Assembly: GCA_026984935.1 (NCBI GenBank)
Contig: JALSRD010000050.1
Coordinates: forward strand, 1-59,406
DNA length: 59,406 nt
Direction: 5' to 3'
Source: Desulfobacterales bacterium
GTDB taxonomy: Bacteria; Desulfobacterota; Desulfobacteria; Desulfobacterales; JALSRD01
Position numbers and translations under genes: made by a program. Positions 16,757-25,216 of this stretch are shown one piece after another; position 1 is the stretch's first letter, and each line of letters begins with the position of its first letter. The notes below the pieces were generated by a model, which was given only the letters and a program-made list of their open reading frames with translations, did not search any database and had not been told where the DNA came from.

Positions 16757-18514
16757 TCAGTTTGGTGGATTGGTGGTAAAAAATCGGCTGATTTCCGTCA
16801 TACGCACCAAAAAAGGGCCGGGCGGCATAAAGTCCACCAGGCGCAGATCACGCCGTTCTTTGCCGTAGGGATCGATGAAAACAACCGTGGGAACCCCTCT
16901 GATGTCAAACTGCTTCAGCAGTCTTGCATGGACGGGATTGCCCTTGCGCGTCAGATCCACCTTAATCAGGATAAAATTCTGCTTTGACCGCTTGACGATT
17001 TCAGGATCACGAAAGGTGATCTCATCCAGTTCCCGGCAAGGGGCGCACCAGACAGCGGAAAAATCGATGATCACCGGCTTTTTCCGAGCCGCCGCTTCCT
17101 TGAGCAATTGATCCGAGTAAGGGTGCCAGATCGCGCCGGGCCCGGCCAGGATCAGTGAGCCGGCCAGAAAGGTTGCCGTTACCAGTCCGGCTATACCGGC
17201 AGCTGTTTGCATCCATTCAAAGGCTTTGAAATTCGCCCGTGTACGGTCGATCCAGCACAGATGCAGACCAGCTCCCAGAGCCACGGCCGCCAAGACGATG
17301 TCACCGACTATTTTCGTCAGCACCGGACGAATGAAATAAGCCGCCATGCCCACCAGCACCCACCCCATGAGCTTGCGTACCCAGATCATCCACTCGCCGC
17401 TGCGTGGCAGCTTGTCGAGTTTTCCGGAGAACAACGCCAGCAGGAACAGGGGCACTCCCAGACCCAGGCTGAGGGTGAAGAACACCAGAAATCCCACATA
17501 GGGGTTGCCCATGCCGGCCACCCACGTCAGCAGCCCCAGCACAAAAGGACCGATGCAGGGCGCTGCCACCACCCCCAGGGTGATCCCCATAAAAATACTG
17601 CCAAAATAGCCGGTATAGGACTTGGAAGCGGCCTGGGTCAGTCCCTGGGGCAGCCTGAACTCCCAGAATCCAAACATGCTGCTGGCAAATGCCAGCAGAA
17701 CAACCGCCACCGCCGCCAGCACCAGTGGATTCTGCAGCATAGCCCCCATGAGCCCACCGGTAAGGGCGGCGGCCACCCCCAGGCTGGAATTGGTCAAGGC
17801 CAGCCCGCCCACGTAGCACAGGCCATGGGCCAAAGTCCGCCCCTTGCCTTTGGAGCTGCGCCCGCCAAAGTATGAGACGGTAATGGGAATCAGGGGATAG
17901 ACGCAGGGGGTCAGGTTCAGCGCCATGCCGCCTAAGAAAATACCCAGCAGGGTCCAGACCATGGACCAACCCGCCAGGGAACCGTAGTTTTTTTGCGGCC
18001 CTTCCGTGGACAGCGGTTGAGACGGCGATCGTTCCACTGGAAAGCCGCTTGCTTTCCAATCCGGATATCCTTTGGGCTCACGGTATACGTTTTCGTATCC
18101 CAGCGCTGCGGCCACCCGGGCCGCCGAGTCACTGCGGACTCATGTCAAGCCCGCTCAGTAAAAAATGATGAGGCGTTGCTTGTCAGGGCCCAGAAACTTT
18201 GCCAGCGCACCCTTTTTGCGCCAGCGTGCCCACCAGGTGGGCTCCATGGGAAAATTTGCCGCCCCCTTGATGTGCCCGGTGCGGTACTCCCACTCCTGAC
18301 GGGTATCCACAATGAAGACATCATTCGATTTCTTCTGTTGCAGTTTCCATAGCCTGCCGGTATCGATCAGGCGATATCCGCCCCTTTGGGCCTCGGCGAT
18401 AACGTCCTCCGGGGTGGCCTTTTTCACCACGATGGGGCGATTTTGAAACCACAAAGCGTAGAACGTGACACCCACGGCCAGAACCGCCAAAATAATCGAC
18501 TTGGTTTTCTGCAT
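16757..18514 (-). CDS. Rhodanese-DsbD-thioredoxin fusion with two in-frame UGA (selenocysteine) codons
   Basis: Read through two TGAs (18157-18155 and 18142-18140) this is one 585-aa protein. An N-terminal signal anchor (residues 5-24) places a rhodanese domain (about 35-160) in the periplasm. Its active-site region reads LIIFY-U120-AGLT-U125-VRSDSAARVAAALG; the first U sits exactly at the rhodanese catalytic Cys and the second at a Cys common in relatives. The DsbD/CcdA membrane domain follows, with Cys in NLTPC204 and VVAAPC320, then a periplasmic thioredoxin domain with WC490APC493. The rhodanese seems to take the place of the DsbD alpha domain, so electrons from cytoplasmic thioredoxin could reach a selenium-based periplasmic site. 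Treated as two genes, the second would begin mid-domain at a GTG without a ribosome-binding site. It is third in the ArsR operon. Confidence 0.9.
18093..18118 (-). promoter_or_regulatory. Candidate SECIS hairpin inside the rhodanese-DsbD coding sequence
   Basis: Downstream of both UGA codons the mRNA can form GCGGCC / GGCCGC with loop CGGGU. The loop is about 21 bases after the second UGA and 36 after the first. Both distances lie in the range reported for bacterial SECIS elements (roughly 16-37). One hairpin could thus serve both codons. A further stem GCGGGCU/AGUCCGC starts right at the first UGA. Position is approximate and no folding program was run. Confidence 0.5.
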
Positions 18515-18526
18515 TAAAAATCCTCG

Positions 18527-18976
18527 TTAGAGCTTCCCCTCTGTTTTCAGCTTGGTGATGAGAAACGCCGCTCCGGCGTAAGAAACACCCAGTTTTTCTC
18601 CGAGTATCCGGGGGTCCAGCGCCACCCCCTGAGCGACAATCGTAATGACCTCGGCTTCGAGTTCTTCCAGCCAGTCTTCAAACAGCACCAGTACATCCGG
18701 ATCCGCCACCGCCTGCAACTGCTCGGAGCGCGCCACCTTGTTCACCAGGCTCTGGCACATGTCTTTTGGATCGACACCTTCGTCCATGCAGGTGGCCAGT
18801 CAGAGGTGCACCAGGCCGGGCACGCTCCCTTTGTCGGCATCCCCGGTCAGCGCGCAAATAAAGTCCAGGCGCACCTTCTCGCTGACATGCGCAAACAGGC
18901 CCTTAACCACTTGGGCGATCTCGCCCATGGCCCGTTCGGGATCCATTGCCTCTACAATCCTTCCGATGCTCTTCAT
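18527..18976 (-). CDS. Uncharacterised selenoprotein with U-x3-C motif
   Basis: Reading the TGA at 18802-18800 as selenocysteine gives a 149-aa, all-helical-looking soluble protein starting MKSIGRIVEAMDPERAMGEI. The motif is LVHL-U59-LATC, followed by MDEGVDPKDMCQSLVNKVA. The frame is continuous on both sides of the TGA and the amino-acid composition is uniform, which argues against two separate genes. A GGGGG stretch about ten bases upstream of the ATG may act as ribosome-binding site. No family recognised. It lies 35 bp after arsR and 12 bp before the rhodanese-DsbD gene, so it is second in the operon. A good SECIS hairpin is less clear here than for its neighbours. Confidence 0.8.
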
Positions 18977-19011
18977 GAAATGTTATTCCCCCTTTATCTG
19001 ACCGTTATGGT

Positions 19012-19338
19012 TCAAAAGCCTTTGCGGTTGCTCAGCAGATCCGCTGCCAGTTCGGCCACCTGCTGCAGGATCTCGACAATTCTGGCATCTGCCAGTTCAT
19101 AGTAAATGAAAGGCCCTTTACGTTCCACCTGGACCAGCAGCGAGCGCTTGAGTTCTCTCAGGTGGTGGGACACCAACGGCTGGGAAAGCCCCACCTCTTC
19201 GACAATGCGCGAGACCGACTTCTTGCCGCCGTCTAAACACAGCAGAATGCGCAGACGGTTTTCATCCGACAGGCTCTTTGCCAGAACGGCCAGCGCCCCG
19301 AGGTCGCGAAATACCGTCTGCCCGTTGATGTCCGTCAA
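19012..19338 (-). CDS. ArsR-family winged-helix repressor
   Basis: A 108-aa ArsR/SmtB-type regulator: LAKSLSDENRLRILLCLDGG, then the recognition helix region VGLSQPLVSHHLRELKRSLL, and a beta wing VERKGPFIYYEL. The only Cys is in LLCLDGG at helix 3, so the classical ELCVCDL metal site is missing. The inducer may be bound elsewhere or be a redox or organometalloid signal. It is the first gene of the selenoprotein operon and presumably binds the inverted repeat at 19399-19418 to control itself. Similar sites at 42.85 and 52.70 kb could make it a regulator of those operons too. Confidence 0.9.
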   Translation of the reverse strand: MTDINGQTVFRDLGALAVLAKSLSDENRLRILLCLDGGKKSVSRIVEEVGLSQPLVSHHLRELKRSLLVQVERKGPFIYYELADARIVEILQQVAELAADLLSNRKGF

Positions 19339-19398
19339 GCCGTCCCCCCGTCCGCACCCGTGGGATTTTACAGGTTCCCCGATCCGTTGTATACTAAC

Positions 19399-19438
19399 AT
19401 ATAAATATACGTTTATATTAAAGCCGGCCGGGTGTCAA
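19399..19438 (-). promoter_or_regulatory. Promoter and ArsR-type operator of the selenoprotein operon
   Basis: A perfect inverted repeat ATATAAA-N6-TTTATAT (19399-19418) sits about 60 bp upstream of arsR. On the minus strand TTGACA (19438-19433) precedes it, and the operator covers the -10 region. The best -10 (TATAAA) is at 15 bases, less ideal than in the two sister promoters. Confidence 0.6.
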
Positions 19439-19601
19439 GCAGGTCGGCAATTTTTCCACCTCCGGTCAGGCCGAGGGGCGTATTTGTCCGCAGCCGAACA
19501 AAGGAATTTGACTTGCCTACGCAGTTGGGTGTAAGTGCATCCAAACGCCGAAATCGCGGCTTTTTCCCATGACCGGTTTCAACCCCCAAGGTATGTAAAG
19601 C

Positions 19602-20714
19602 ATGCCGACCGTATCCTCCGACGCCGTGCCGACCATCGCCTGGTTCATTTCCCCGCACGGCTTTGGGCATGCGGCGCGGGCCTGCGCCGTCATCGAGGCT
19701 TTGCACATCCGGCGGCCGGAAATCGGTTTTCACCTGTACACCAGCGTGCCGGCCTGGTTTTTCCGCGATTCGCTTGCCGCGGATTTTATCCACCACCCGC
19801 TGGTAACCGACGTGGGCATGGTACAGCGCACGCCGTTCAAAGAGGATCTTCCCGCCACCCTCGACCGGCTGGCGCGCTTTTATCCCTGCGATGAGCGCCG
19901 GGTCGACGACCTGGCGCGGCAGGTAAGCACTTTGAACTGCCGCCTGCTGGTCTGTGACATCGCGCCGCTGGGAATTGCCGTGGGCCGGCGGGCCGGACTG
20001 GCCACGCTGCTGCTGGAAAATTTCACCTGGGACTGGGTCTACGCCGGCTACCGGGATTACGAAGAGGCCCTGCAGCCCTTTTGCCGCTACCTGGGCGAAC
20101 TGTTTGCATCCGCCGATTATCACCTGCAGACCCGCCCGGTATGCCGGCCGGCACACGCCGCGGTCACCACGGGCCCCATCAGCCGCCGGCCGCGCATCGA
20201 TTCCGTCACGCTGCGCCGCCGGTTGAACATTCCGGCGGCTGCCCGCATGGTAGTCGTCACCCTGGGCGGCACGTCCGGGTTGTTCTCTTTTTCCGGGTTT
20301 GCCGCTGCCGGCCGGGATCTGTATTTTGTGGTTCCCGGTGCCGCCGAGACCACCAACTCGCGTGACCGGGTGATCCTGCTGGCAACGCACTCGTCATTCT
20401 TTCATCCGGACCTGATCCACGCCGCCGATGCGGTAATCGGCAAGGCCGGCTACAGCACCCTGGCCGAAGTGTACGCCGCCGGGGTGCCCTTCGGGTATGT
20501 CAAACGCGCAGGATTCCGGGAATCCGCCATCCTGGAGGACTTCGTGGCCGCACACATGCCCAGCCTGGAAATTTCCGAAGAGATGCTGGCTTCGGGCCCG
20601 GACGCCGGCAGCTTAGAGCAGCTTCTGGCGCTGCCCCGGGTTCGCAGGAAGACCGCCAACGGGGCCGATGCGGCCGCCGCTTTTATCTGCCGGCTGCTGG
20701 AAAAGAAAATATGA
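19602..20714 (+). CDS. MurG/UDP-glycosyltransferase-like protein
   Basis: A 370-aa GT-B-fold protein. The N-terminus has the loop ISPHGFGHAARACAVIEAL typical of MurG-like and related glycosyltransferases, and the C-terminus has the donor-site segment ADAVIGKAGYSTLAEVYAAGVP. A central VVVTLGGTSGLFSFSGF strand starts the second domain. Related proteins occur as stand-alone genes of unclear acceptor. It is divergent from arsR and convergent with the ABC permease gene; no partner genes are adjacent. Confidence 0.78.
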   Translation: MPTVSSDAVPTIAWFISPHGFGHAARACAVIEALHIRRPEIGFHLYTSVPAWFFRDSLAADFIHHPLVTDVGMVQRTPFKEDLPATLDRLARFYPCDERRVDDLARQVSTLNCRLLVCDIAPLGIAVGRRAGLATLLLENFTWDWVYAGYRDYEEALQPFCRYLGELFASADYHLQTRPVCRPAHAAVTTGPISRRPRIDSVTLRRRLNIPAAARMVVVTLGGTSGLFSFSGFAAAGRDLYFVVPGAAETTNSRDRVILLATHSSFFHPDLIHAADAVIGKAGYSTLAEVYAAGVPFGYVKRAGFRESAILEDFVAAHMPSLEISEEMLASGPDAGSLEQLLALPRVRRKTANGADAAAAFICRLLEKKI

Positions 20715-20732
20715 GGATGCGATACCCGCCGC

Positions 20733-22418
20733 TCAGGCGCTTCCCGCCACCGGTTTGAGCCAGATGCCCACGAGGGTCGCGGCAAGCACCAGCGCCGTGG
20801 AGATAAAGATCATCATGATCCCCAAAGCGGACAGCTGGCCCCACAGGCCGTCTTCGGCAAAGCGCAGGATCTGCACCGCCAGCACCTCGCTGCCCGGCCG
20901 TGAGAGCACCACCGAAAGCGTCAGCTCGCGCACGAACATGCTGGCCATGAGGATCCACGCCGAGACGATGCCCGGGATGAGCAGCGGGATGACGATGCGC
21001 CGCATGGTGGTGAAGGCACCCGCCCCACAGACCCGCGACGACTCTTCCAGATGGCTGTGAACCTGGATGAAAGCGCTGGCCAGGGGCCGCACGCCATAGG
21101 GCAGGTAGGTGGCGACATAGCCGATGAGCAGCGCCCAGATGGTGGCGTACAGCGGCGTGCGCACGAAAAACCACATGAAGCCCACACCGATGACGATGCC
21201 CGGAAAAGAGAAAGACAGAAAAGAGAGGCTCTCCAAAATGCCGGAGGCATACGAACGGACCTTGACGATGGCATAGGCCACGAAAACGGACAGCATCACC
21301 CCGATGCTGGCACCCACAACACCCAGAAACACGCTGTTTTTCAACGACAACAGCGAGATCGGGTCGTGGATGACCTCGATCCAGTGTTTCCAGCTCATCA
21401 TGGAAAAGGCCCTGGCACTGGGGACCATGGAATACGGCACCAGCGAGGTGTAGAACAGCACCACCACCGGCAGCACGATGAGCACCAGCGAAAGGATGCC
21501 GACAACGCCGAAGAGGGGATACCGGGCGCCTTTTAGTTGAATGATGCTGGGCCGGTATCCGCGGCCGCTGATGGTCACGTACTTCTCGCTTTCCGACGTC
21601 AGGTGCCGGTAGAGGTAGATCAGCGTAATGGAAGTCGCCAGCACGCTCATGCCGATGGCCGCGGCCTTACCGAAATCCGCGGCAAAGCCGGTGGCGATGG
21701 ACTGGTAGATGTAGGTCGCCAGAACGTAAATCCGGCCAGGCATGCCGATGACCGACGGCACGGCAAAAGAGGCCAGGCTGCGAACCAAAGTCAGAATGAA
21801 GGCGGCCAGAATCGCCGGCCGCAAAACGGGCAGCGTAATCCGTAAAAGGGTCCGCAGAGTGGTCCCGCCGCAGACCCGCGACGACTCTTCCAGCGCCACA
21901 TCAAAAGACGCCATGGCCGGCGCCAGGATAAGGTAGGCGATGGGCAGGTCCAAAAGCCCCTCGACCAGGATCATCCCCGGCAGGGAGTAGATATTGATAA
22001 CCGCGTCTGGCATACCGAACACATCACGCAAAAACAGGTTGATCAGGCCGTTGGAGGGGTTCAGCAGAAGCACCCAGCTCACTGAGAACAGAATGTGTGG
22101 AATCATCATGGGGATGACGGAAATAATGCCGAACAGGAATTTGAAGGGAATGTCCGTACGCGTGTTCAGGTAGACCAGCAGCAGCGCCAGGCCGGTGGCC
22201 ACCATGGCGGACCCGAGCACAAAGGTGGCCGTGTTGGCGATGATGCCAAGCAGTTCGGGATTGCCGTACGCTTGGACGTACTTGTCTACGGTGAACTTGC
22301 CGAAGGCCCCCAGGCCGGTGGAAAAGCTTCCGAAAACCAGCATGACCACGGGGCATACGGTCAGAAAACCGACGATGCCGATCAGGGTGGGCGTCAGGAC
22401 CGATCGTTTGTGGGCCAT
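20733..22418 (-). CDS. Fe(III)-type ABC transporter permease (FbpB/SfuB-like)
   Basis: A 561-aa duplicated permease with about twelve helices. Each half carries an ATPase-contact loop: EESSRVCGGTTLRTLLRIT in the first and EESSRVCGAGAFTTMRRIV in the second. Double-domain permeases of this kind serve periplasmic ferric-iron (or similar small-anion) importers. It is the last gene of a three-gene operon, 16 bp after the ATPase gene. Confidence 0.88.
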   Translation of the reverse strand: MAHKRSVLTPTLIGIVGFLTVCPVVMLVFGSFSTGLGAFGKFTVDKYVQAYGNPELLGIIANTATFVLGSAMVATGLALLLVYLNTRTDIPFKFLFGIISVIPMMIPHILFSVSWVLLLNPSNGLINLFLRDVFGMPDAVINIYSLPGMILVEGLLDLPIAYLILAPAMASFDVALEESSRVCGGTTLRTLLRITLPVLRPAILAAFILTLVRSLASFAVPSVIGMPGRIYVLATYIYQSIATGFAADFGKAAAIGMSVLATSITLIYLYRHLTSESEKYVTISGRGYRPSIIQLKGARYPLFGVVGILSLVLIVLPVVVLFYTSLVPYSMVPSARAFSMMSWKHWIEVIHDPISLLSLKNSVFLGVVGASIGVMLSVFVAYAIVKVRSYASGILESLSFLSFSFPGIVIGVGFMWFFVRTPLYATIWALLIGYVATYLPYGVRPLASAFIQVHSHLEESSRVCGAGAFTTMRRIVIPLLIPGIVSAWILMASMFVRELTLSVVLSRPGSEVLAVQILRFAEDGLWGQLSALGIMMIFISTALVLAATLVGIWLKPVAGSA

Positions 22419-22434
22419 GGCCTTGCGAACTCCC

Positions 22435-23523
22435 CTACTCGGTGACCAGCAGGCAGCGATCCGGGTCTACGGTGAAATGCACCCGCTCGCCTACCCGCAT
22501 GTCGGAATCCGGTGCGGTCTTGATGAAAAGCTGCGTGCCGTTGACGGCGATCTCGCCCTCGAAGGCTTCCCCGATGAAAACCAGGGACTGGATGCGGCCG
22601 TTGAAAACGTTCTGGAAGTGCAGGCCGTCGCCGTGCTGCAGACGGATGAACTCGGGCCGCAGACAGAGGGTCACAGCATCGCCCGGCTTGAGGTCGGAGC
22701 GCTTGCGGCAGGCCACGTTGCCCAGGATGCAGTCCACCATCGTCAGCGTGTCCTGCTGGGATATGACCGTCGCCTCGATCAGGTTGGTGCGGCCGATGAA
22801 GTCGGTCACAAAACGATGGGTCGAGTTGAAGTAAATCTCCCGCGGGGCGCCGGTCTCGATGATCCGGCCGCTGTTCATGACCGCAACCGTGTCCGACAGC
22901 GCCAGGGCCTCGATGCGGTCATGGGTCACATAGACCGCCGTGATCTGCAGTTCGCTTAAAAAGGTCCGCAGCTCCTTGCGGGTTTCTTCACGGAGCTTGG
23001 CGTCCAGGTTGGAAAGCGGCTCGTCGAAGAGGATCACCTTGGGTTCGGCGACCAGCGCCCGCGCCAGTGCCACGCGCTGCTGCTGTCCGCCGGAAAGGTT
23101 GGTGGCAGGCCGGTCTTCGAACCCCTCCAGCTGCACGAACTGCAGCGCTGCGGCCACCTTGCTGCGCATGACATCCCGCGGCAACCTGCGCGTCTGCAAC
23201 GGGTAGGCGACGTTGTTGAAGACATCCATGTGCGGCCAGATGGCGTAGGTCTGAAAAACCATGCCCAGGCCCCGCTTTTCGGTGGGGACATGGATGCTTT
23301 TTGCATGGGACCATACGATCTCACCACCGATTTCGATCTCTCCGGCATCCGGGGACTCCAGGCCGACGATGCAGCGCAACAAGGTGGTCTTGCCGCATCC
23401 GCTGGGGCCCAGCAGGGTGAAAATGCGGTTGGCCGGAATGGTCAGGCTGACATCGTCCAGCGCCTTGATCACCTGGCCGCCGGAGCGGAAATGCTTGCGG
23501 ATGTTTTTGATGCGGATTTCCAT
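22435..23523 (-). CDS. Fe(III)/spermidine-type ABC transporter ATPase (FbpC-like)
   Basis: A 362-aa ATPase: Walker A GPSGCGKTT, signature LSGGQQQRVALARAL, Walker B VILFDEPLSNLDAKLREE, and a C-terminal regulatory OB (TOBE) domain ending HFTVDPDRCLLVTE. The open frame extends upstream to 23595, but MEIRIKNIRKHF at 23523 matches the family N-terminus. It is the middle gene of the importer operon. Confidence 0.9.
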   Translation of the reverse strand: MEIRIKNIRKHFRSGGQVIKALDDVSLTIPANRIFTLLGPSGCGKTTLLRCIVGLESPDAGEIEIGGEIVWSHAKSIHVPTEKRGLGMVFQTYAIWPHMDVFNNVAYPLQTRRLPRDVMRSKVAAALQFVQLEGFEDRPATNLSGGQQQRVALARALVAEPKVILFDEPLSNLDAKLREETRKELRTFLSELQITAVYVTHDRIEALALSDTVAVMNSGRIIETGAPREIYFNSTHRFVTDFIGRTNLIEATVISQQDTLTMVDCILGNVACRKRSDLKPGDAVTLCLRPEFIRLQHGDGLHFQNVFNGRIQSLVFIGEAFEGEIAVNGTQLFIKTAPDSDMRVGERVHFTVDPDRCLLVTE

Positions 23524-23655
23524 GGAAATTTCGCTGCCGGCCCGGATCCGGCGGCCGGCACAGGCCGCCTCATCCTGCCGCCCTTCACCGGGCACAGCCC
23601 GCCCGGGCGATGCCGGACGGGCGCGAGGCCTGGTACGTGGATGCGTTTAAAGCAT

Positions 23656-24654
23656 TTAAAAAGGTTTGAAGATTTTTGCGAACCTGGCGCCCCAGCTCCG
23701 GATCTCCTGGTCCGACAGAGTGCGGATGGGAATGACCCTGGCCTTGTCGATGCCGTCGATGGGTGGAAACACACCCGGCGCCAGCACATATTCGCCGACC
23801 TTTGAAGACAGCATGCCCATGGCCTTTTTGGAGAGCCAGAAGTTCATGAACAGTTTGGCGGCATTGGGGTTTTTGGCCGTGGCGGAAAGGGCGATGCCTC
23901 GGGGGGTGCCCAGCAGGGGTTGGCTGAGCCGGGCCCAGTCCAGGGGCGCCGGCGCCTTGGTGATGATGTACTTGGGCATGGAGATGCCGATGAGCTTCTC
24001 ACCGCTCTCGATGGGCGCCGGCGTGGGGCCGAAAGATTTGACGAACATGGGCCGGTTGGCGGCCAGCCCCTTGACGAACTTCATCCATGCGGCCTCGGAT
24101 TTGAAGACATTTTCCTTTAGTCCGATCAGCCAGGAAATGGTTGTGGCGTGGCTGGCCGGGTTGGCCATAACGATCTTGTTTTTCCACTTGGGATCGGTCA
24201 GGTCCTGGTAGCGTTTGGGCACGTCGGCCTTTTTGACCAGCTCTTTATTGTAGATCAGGGCCACATACTCGATGCCGAAGACCTGGATCTGGTCGTCTTT
24301 GCGCGTCCAGGCGGGGTAGGCCGCGGCCGCCGGCGACTTATAGGGGGCCAGCACGCCTTTGGCCTTGAGCATCTGCATTACCGGCAGCGGCGCCTGCAGC
24401 ACATCGGCCATAAGCTTGCCCGCCTGGTACTCGGTCAGTACCGTGGGCAGGAATTTGGAGGTCGAAATGCGGGTGTACTGGCCCTTGATCCCGGTTTGGG
24501 CATTGAACACGTCCATAATCGGCTGGATGGCGGTCATATTGGCGTAAAACGATAGCCGCCCCTCGGCCTTGGCCTTTTGAACCAGGGCGCTGTCGGCGGC
24601 GTACACGGACGGCACCAGGGCCATCGTCAGCAGGACAATCCAAAGTTTCTTCAT
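23656..24654 (-). CDS. Fe(III)-type periplasmic binding protein (family 1)
   Basis: A 332-aa exported protein with signal peptide MKKLWIVLLTMALVPSVYAAD. The mature N-terminus (VQKAKAEGRLSFYANMTAIQ) and RYQDLTDPKWKNKIVMANP are typical of FbpA/AfuA-like ferric-binding proteins. Relatives may instead bind other anions such as thiamine phosphate or 2-aminoethylphosphonate, so iron is the most likely but not the only ligand. AAGGAGG precedes the ATG. It is the first gene of the importer operon. Confidence 0.88.
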   Translation of the reverse strand: MKKLWIVLLTMALVPSVYAADSALVQKAKAEGRLSFYANMTAIQPIMDVFNAQTGIKGQYTRISTSKFLPTVLTEYQAGKLMADVLQAPLPVMQMLKAKGVLAPYKSPAAAAYPAWTRKDDQIQVFGIEYVALIYNKELVKKADVPKRYQDLTDPKWKNKIVMANPASHATTISWLIGLKENVFKSEAAWMKFVKGLAANRPMFVKSFGPTPAPIESGEKLIGISMPKYIITKAPAPLDWARLSQPLLGTPRGIALSATAKNPNAAKLFMNFWLSKKAMGMLSSKVGEYVLAPGVFPPIDGIDKARVIPIRTLSDQEIRSWGARFAKIFKPF

Positions 24655-24805
24655 GGGCGCACCTCCTTGTTTTTTTAGATTCTCGGATCCTATCCTTGGC
24701 AGGTATTACCCTAACCGGCCGCGGCGCGGGTTGTCAATTCTCAATAACGCAACGGGCGGCTGAAAACCACCCCGTCTTGACCGCACCACATTTTTTCCCG
24801 TACCT

Positions 24806-25120
24806 TCAATTTTTTTTATCCAGCACCTCACCGACCCAGCCCATGGCGGCCATCATGTTGGGGAAACCGGTGGTGGTCAGAGACAGCAGCACGGCATGTT
24901 CGATCTCTTCCCGCGTCGCACCCGCTTCGATGGCCTTGCGGGTCTGGGACATCACGGAGCCCCGGGAATTGGCGCCCACGGCGATGCCCAGATTGATGAG
25001 ATCCTGATACTTGGGCGGCAGGGGGCCGCTTTCACGGCAGGTCTTGCCGATCTGTTTTAAGTCTTTCAACACCTGCGGAAAATTTTTCGAAAAATTCTCG
25101 TAGAGTTTCGGAATGTGCAT
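24806..25120 (-). CDS. Carboxymuconolactone-decarboxylase/AhpD-like protein lacking CxxC
   Basis: A 104-aa CMD-family protein starting MHIPKLYENFSKNFPQVLKD, with GGAGG seven bases upstream. The family segment TRKAIEAGATREEIEHAVLL is intact. The redox motif that AhpD relatives carry just before it (CxxC-x2-H) is replaced by SRGSVMSQ, so there is no redox pair. It may act as a decarboxylase-like or non-redox member. The frame was called longer, but the upstream part has no support. Confidence 0.85.
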   Translation of the reverse strand: MHIPKLYENFSKNFPQVLKDLKQIGKTCRESGPLPPKYQDLINLGIAVGANSRGSVMSQTRKAIEAGATREEIEHAVLLSLTTTGFPNMMAAMGWVGEVLDKKN

Positions 25121-25152
25121 GCAGTTTCCTCCCTTTTTTAAGTGAATCAACC

Positions 25153-25216
25153 GTGATGATTTCGTAAAAAGTCCGGCCCTCCCGCTTGCGCCAGCCTTTT
25201 CGTGAGCTGTGCAGAC
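25153..25216 (+). repeat. Dispersed repeat family 1, copy B
   Basis: Begins TGATGATTTCGTAAAAAGTC, continues through CGCTTGCGCCAG and ends near GAGCTGTGCAGAC. It is the best-preserved copy together with the minus-strand copy at 11862-11923. It fills the gap between the CMD-like gene and metW. Confidence 0.65.

Noticed and set aside
16757-18115. Stand-alone DsbD gene starting at the GTG at 18115
   Set aside because: The start lies in the middle of a rhodanese domain, has no ribosome-binding site and ignores the in-frame continuation through two UGA codons.
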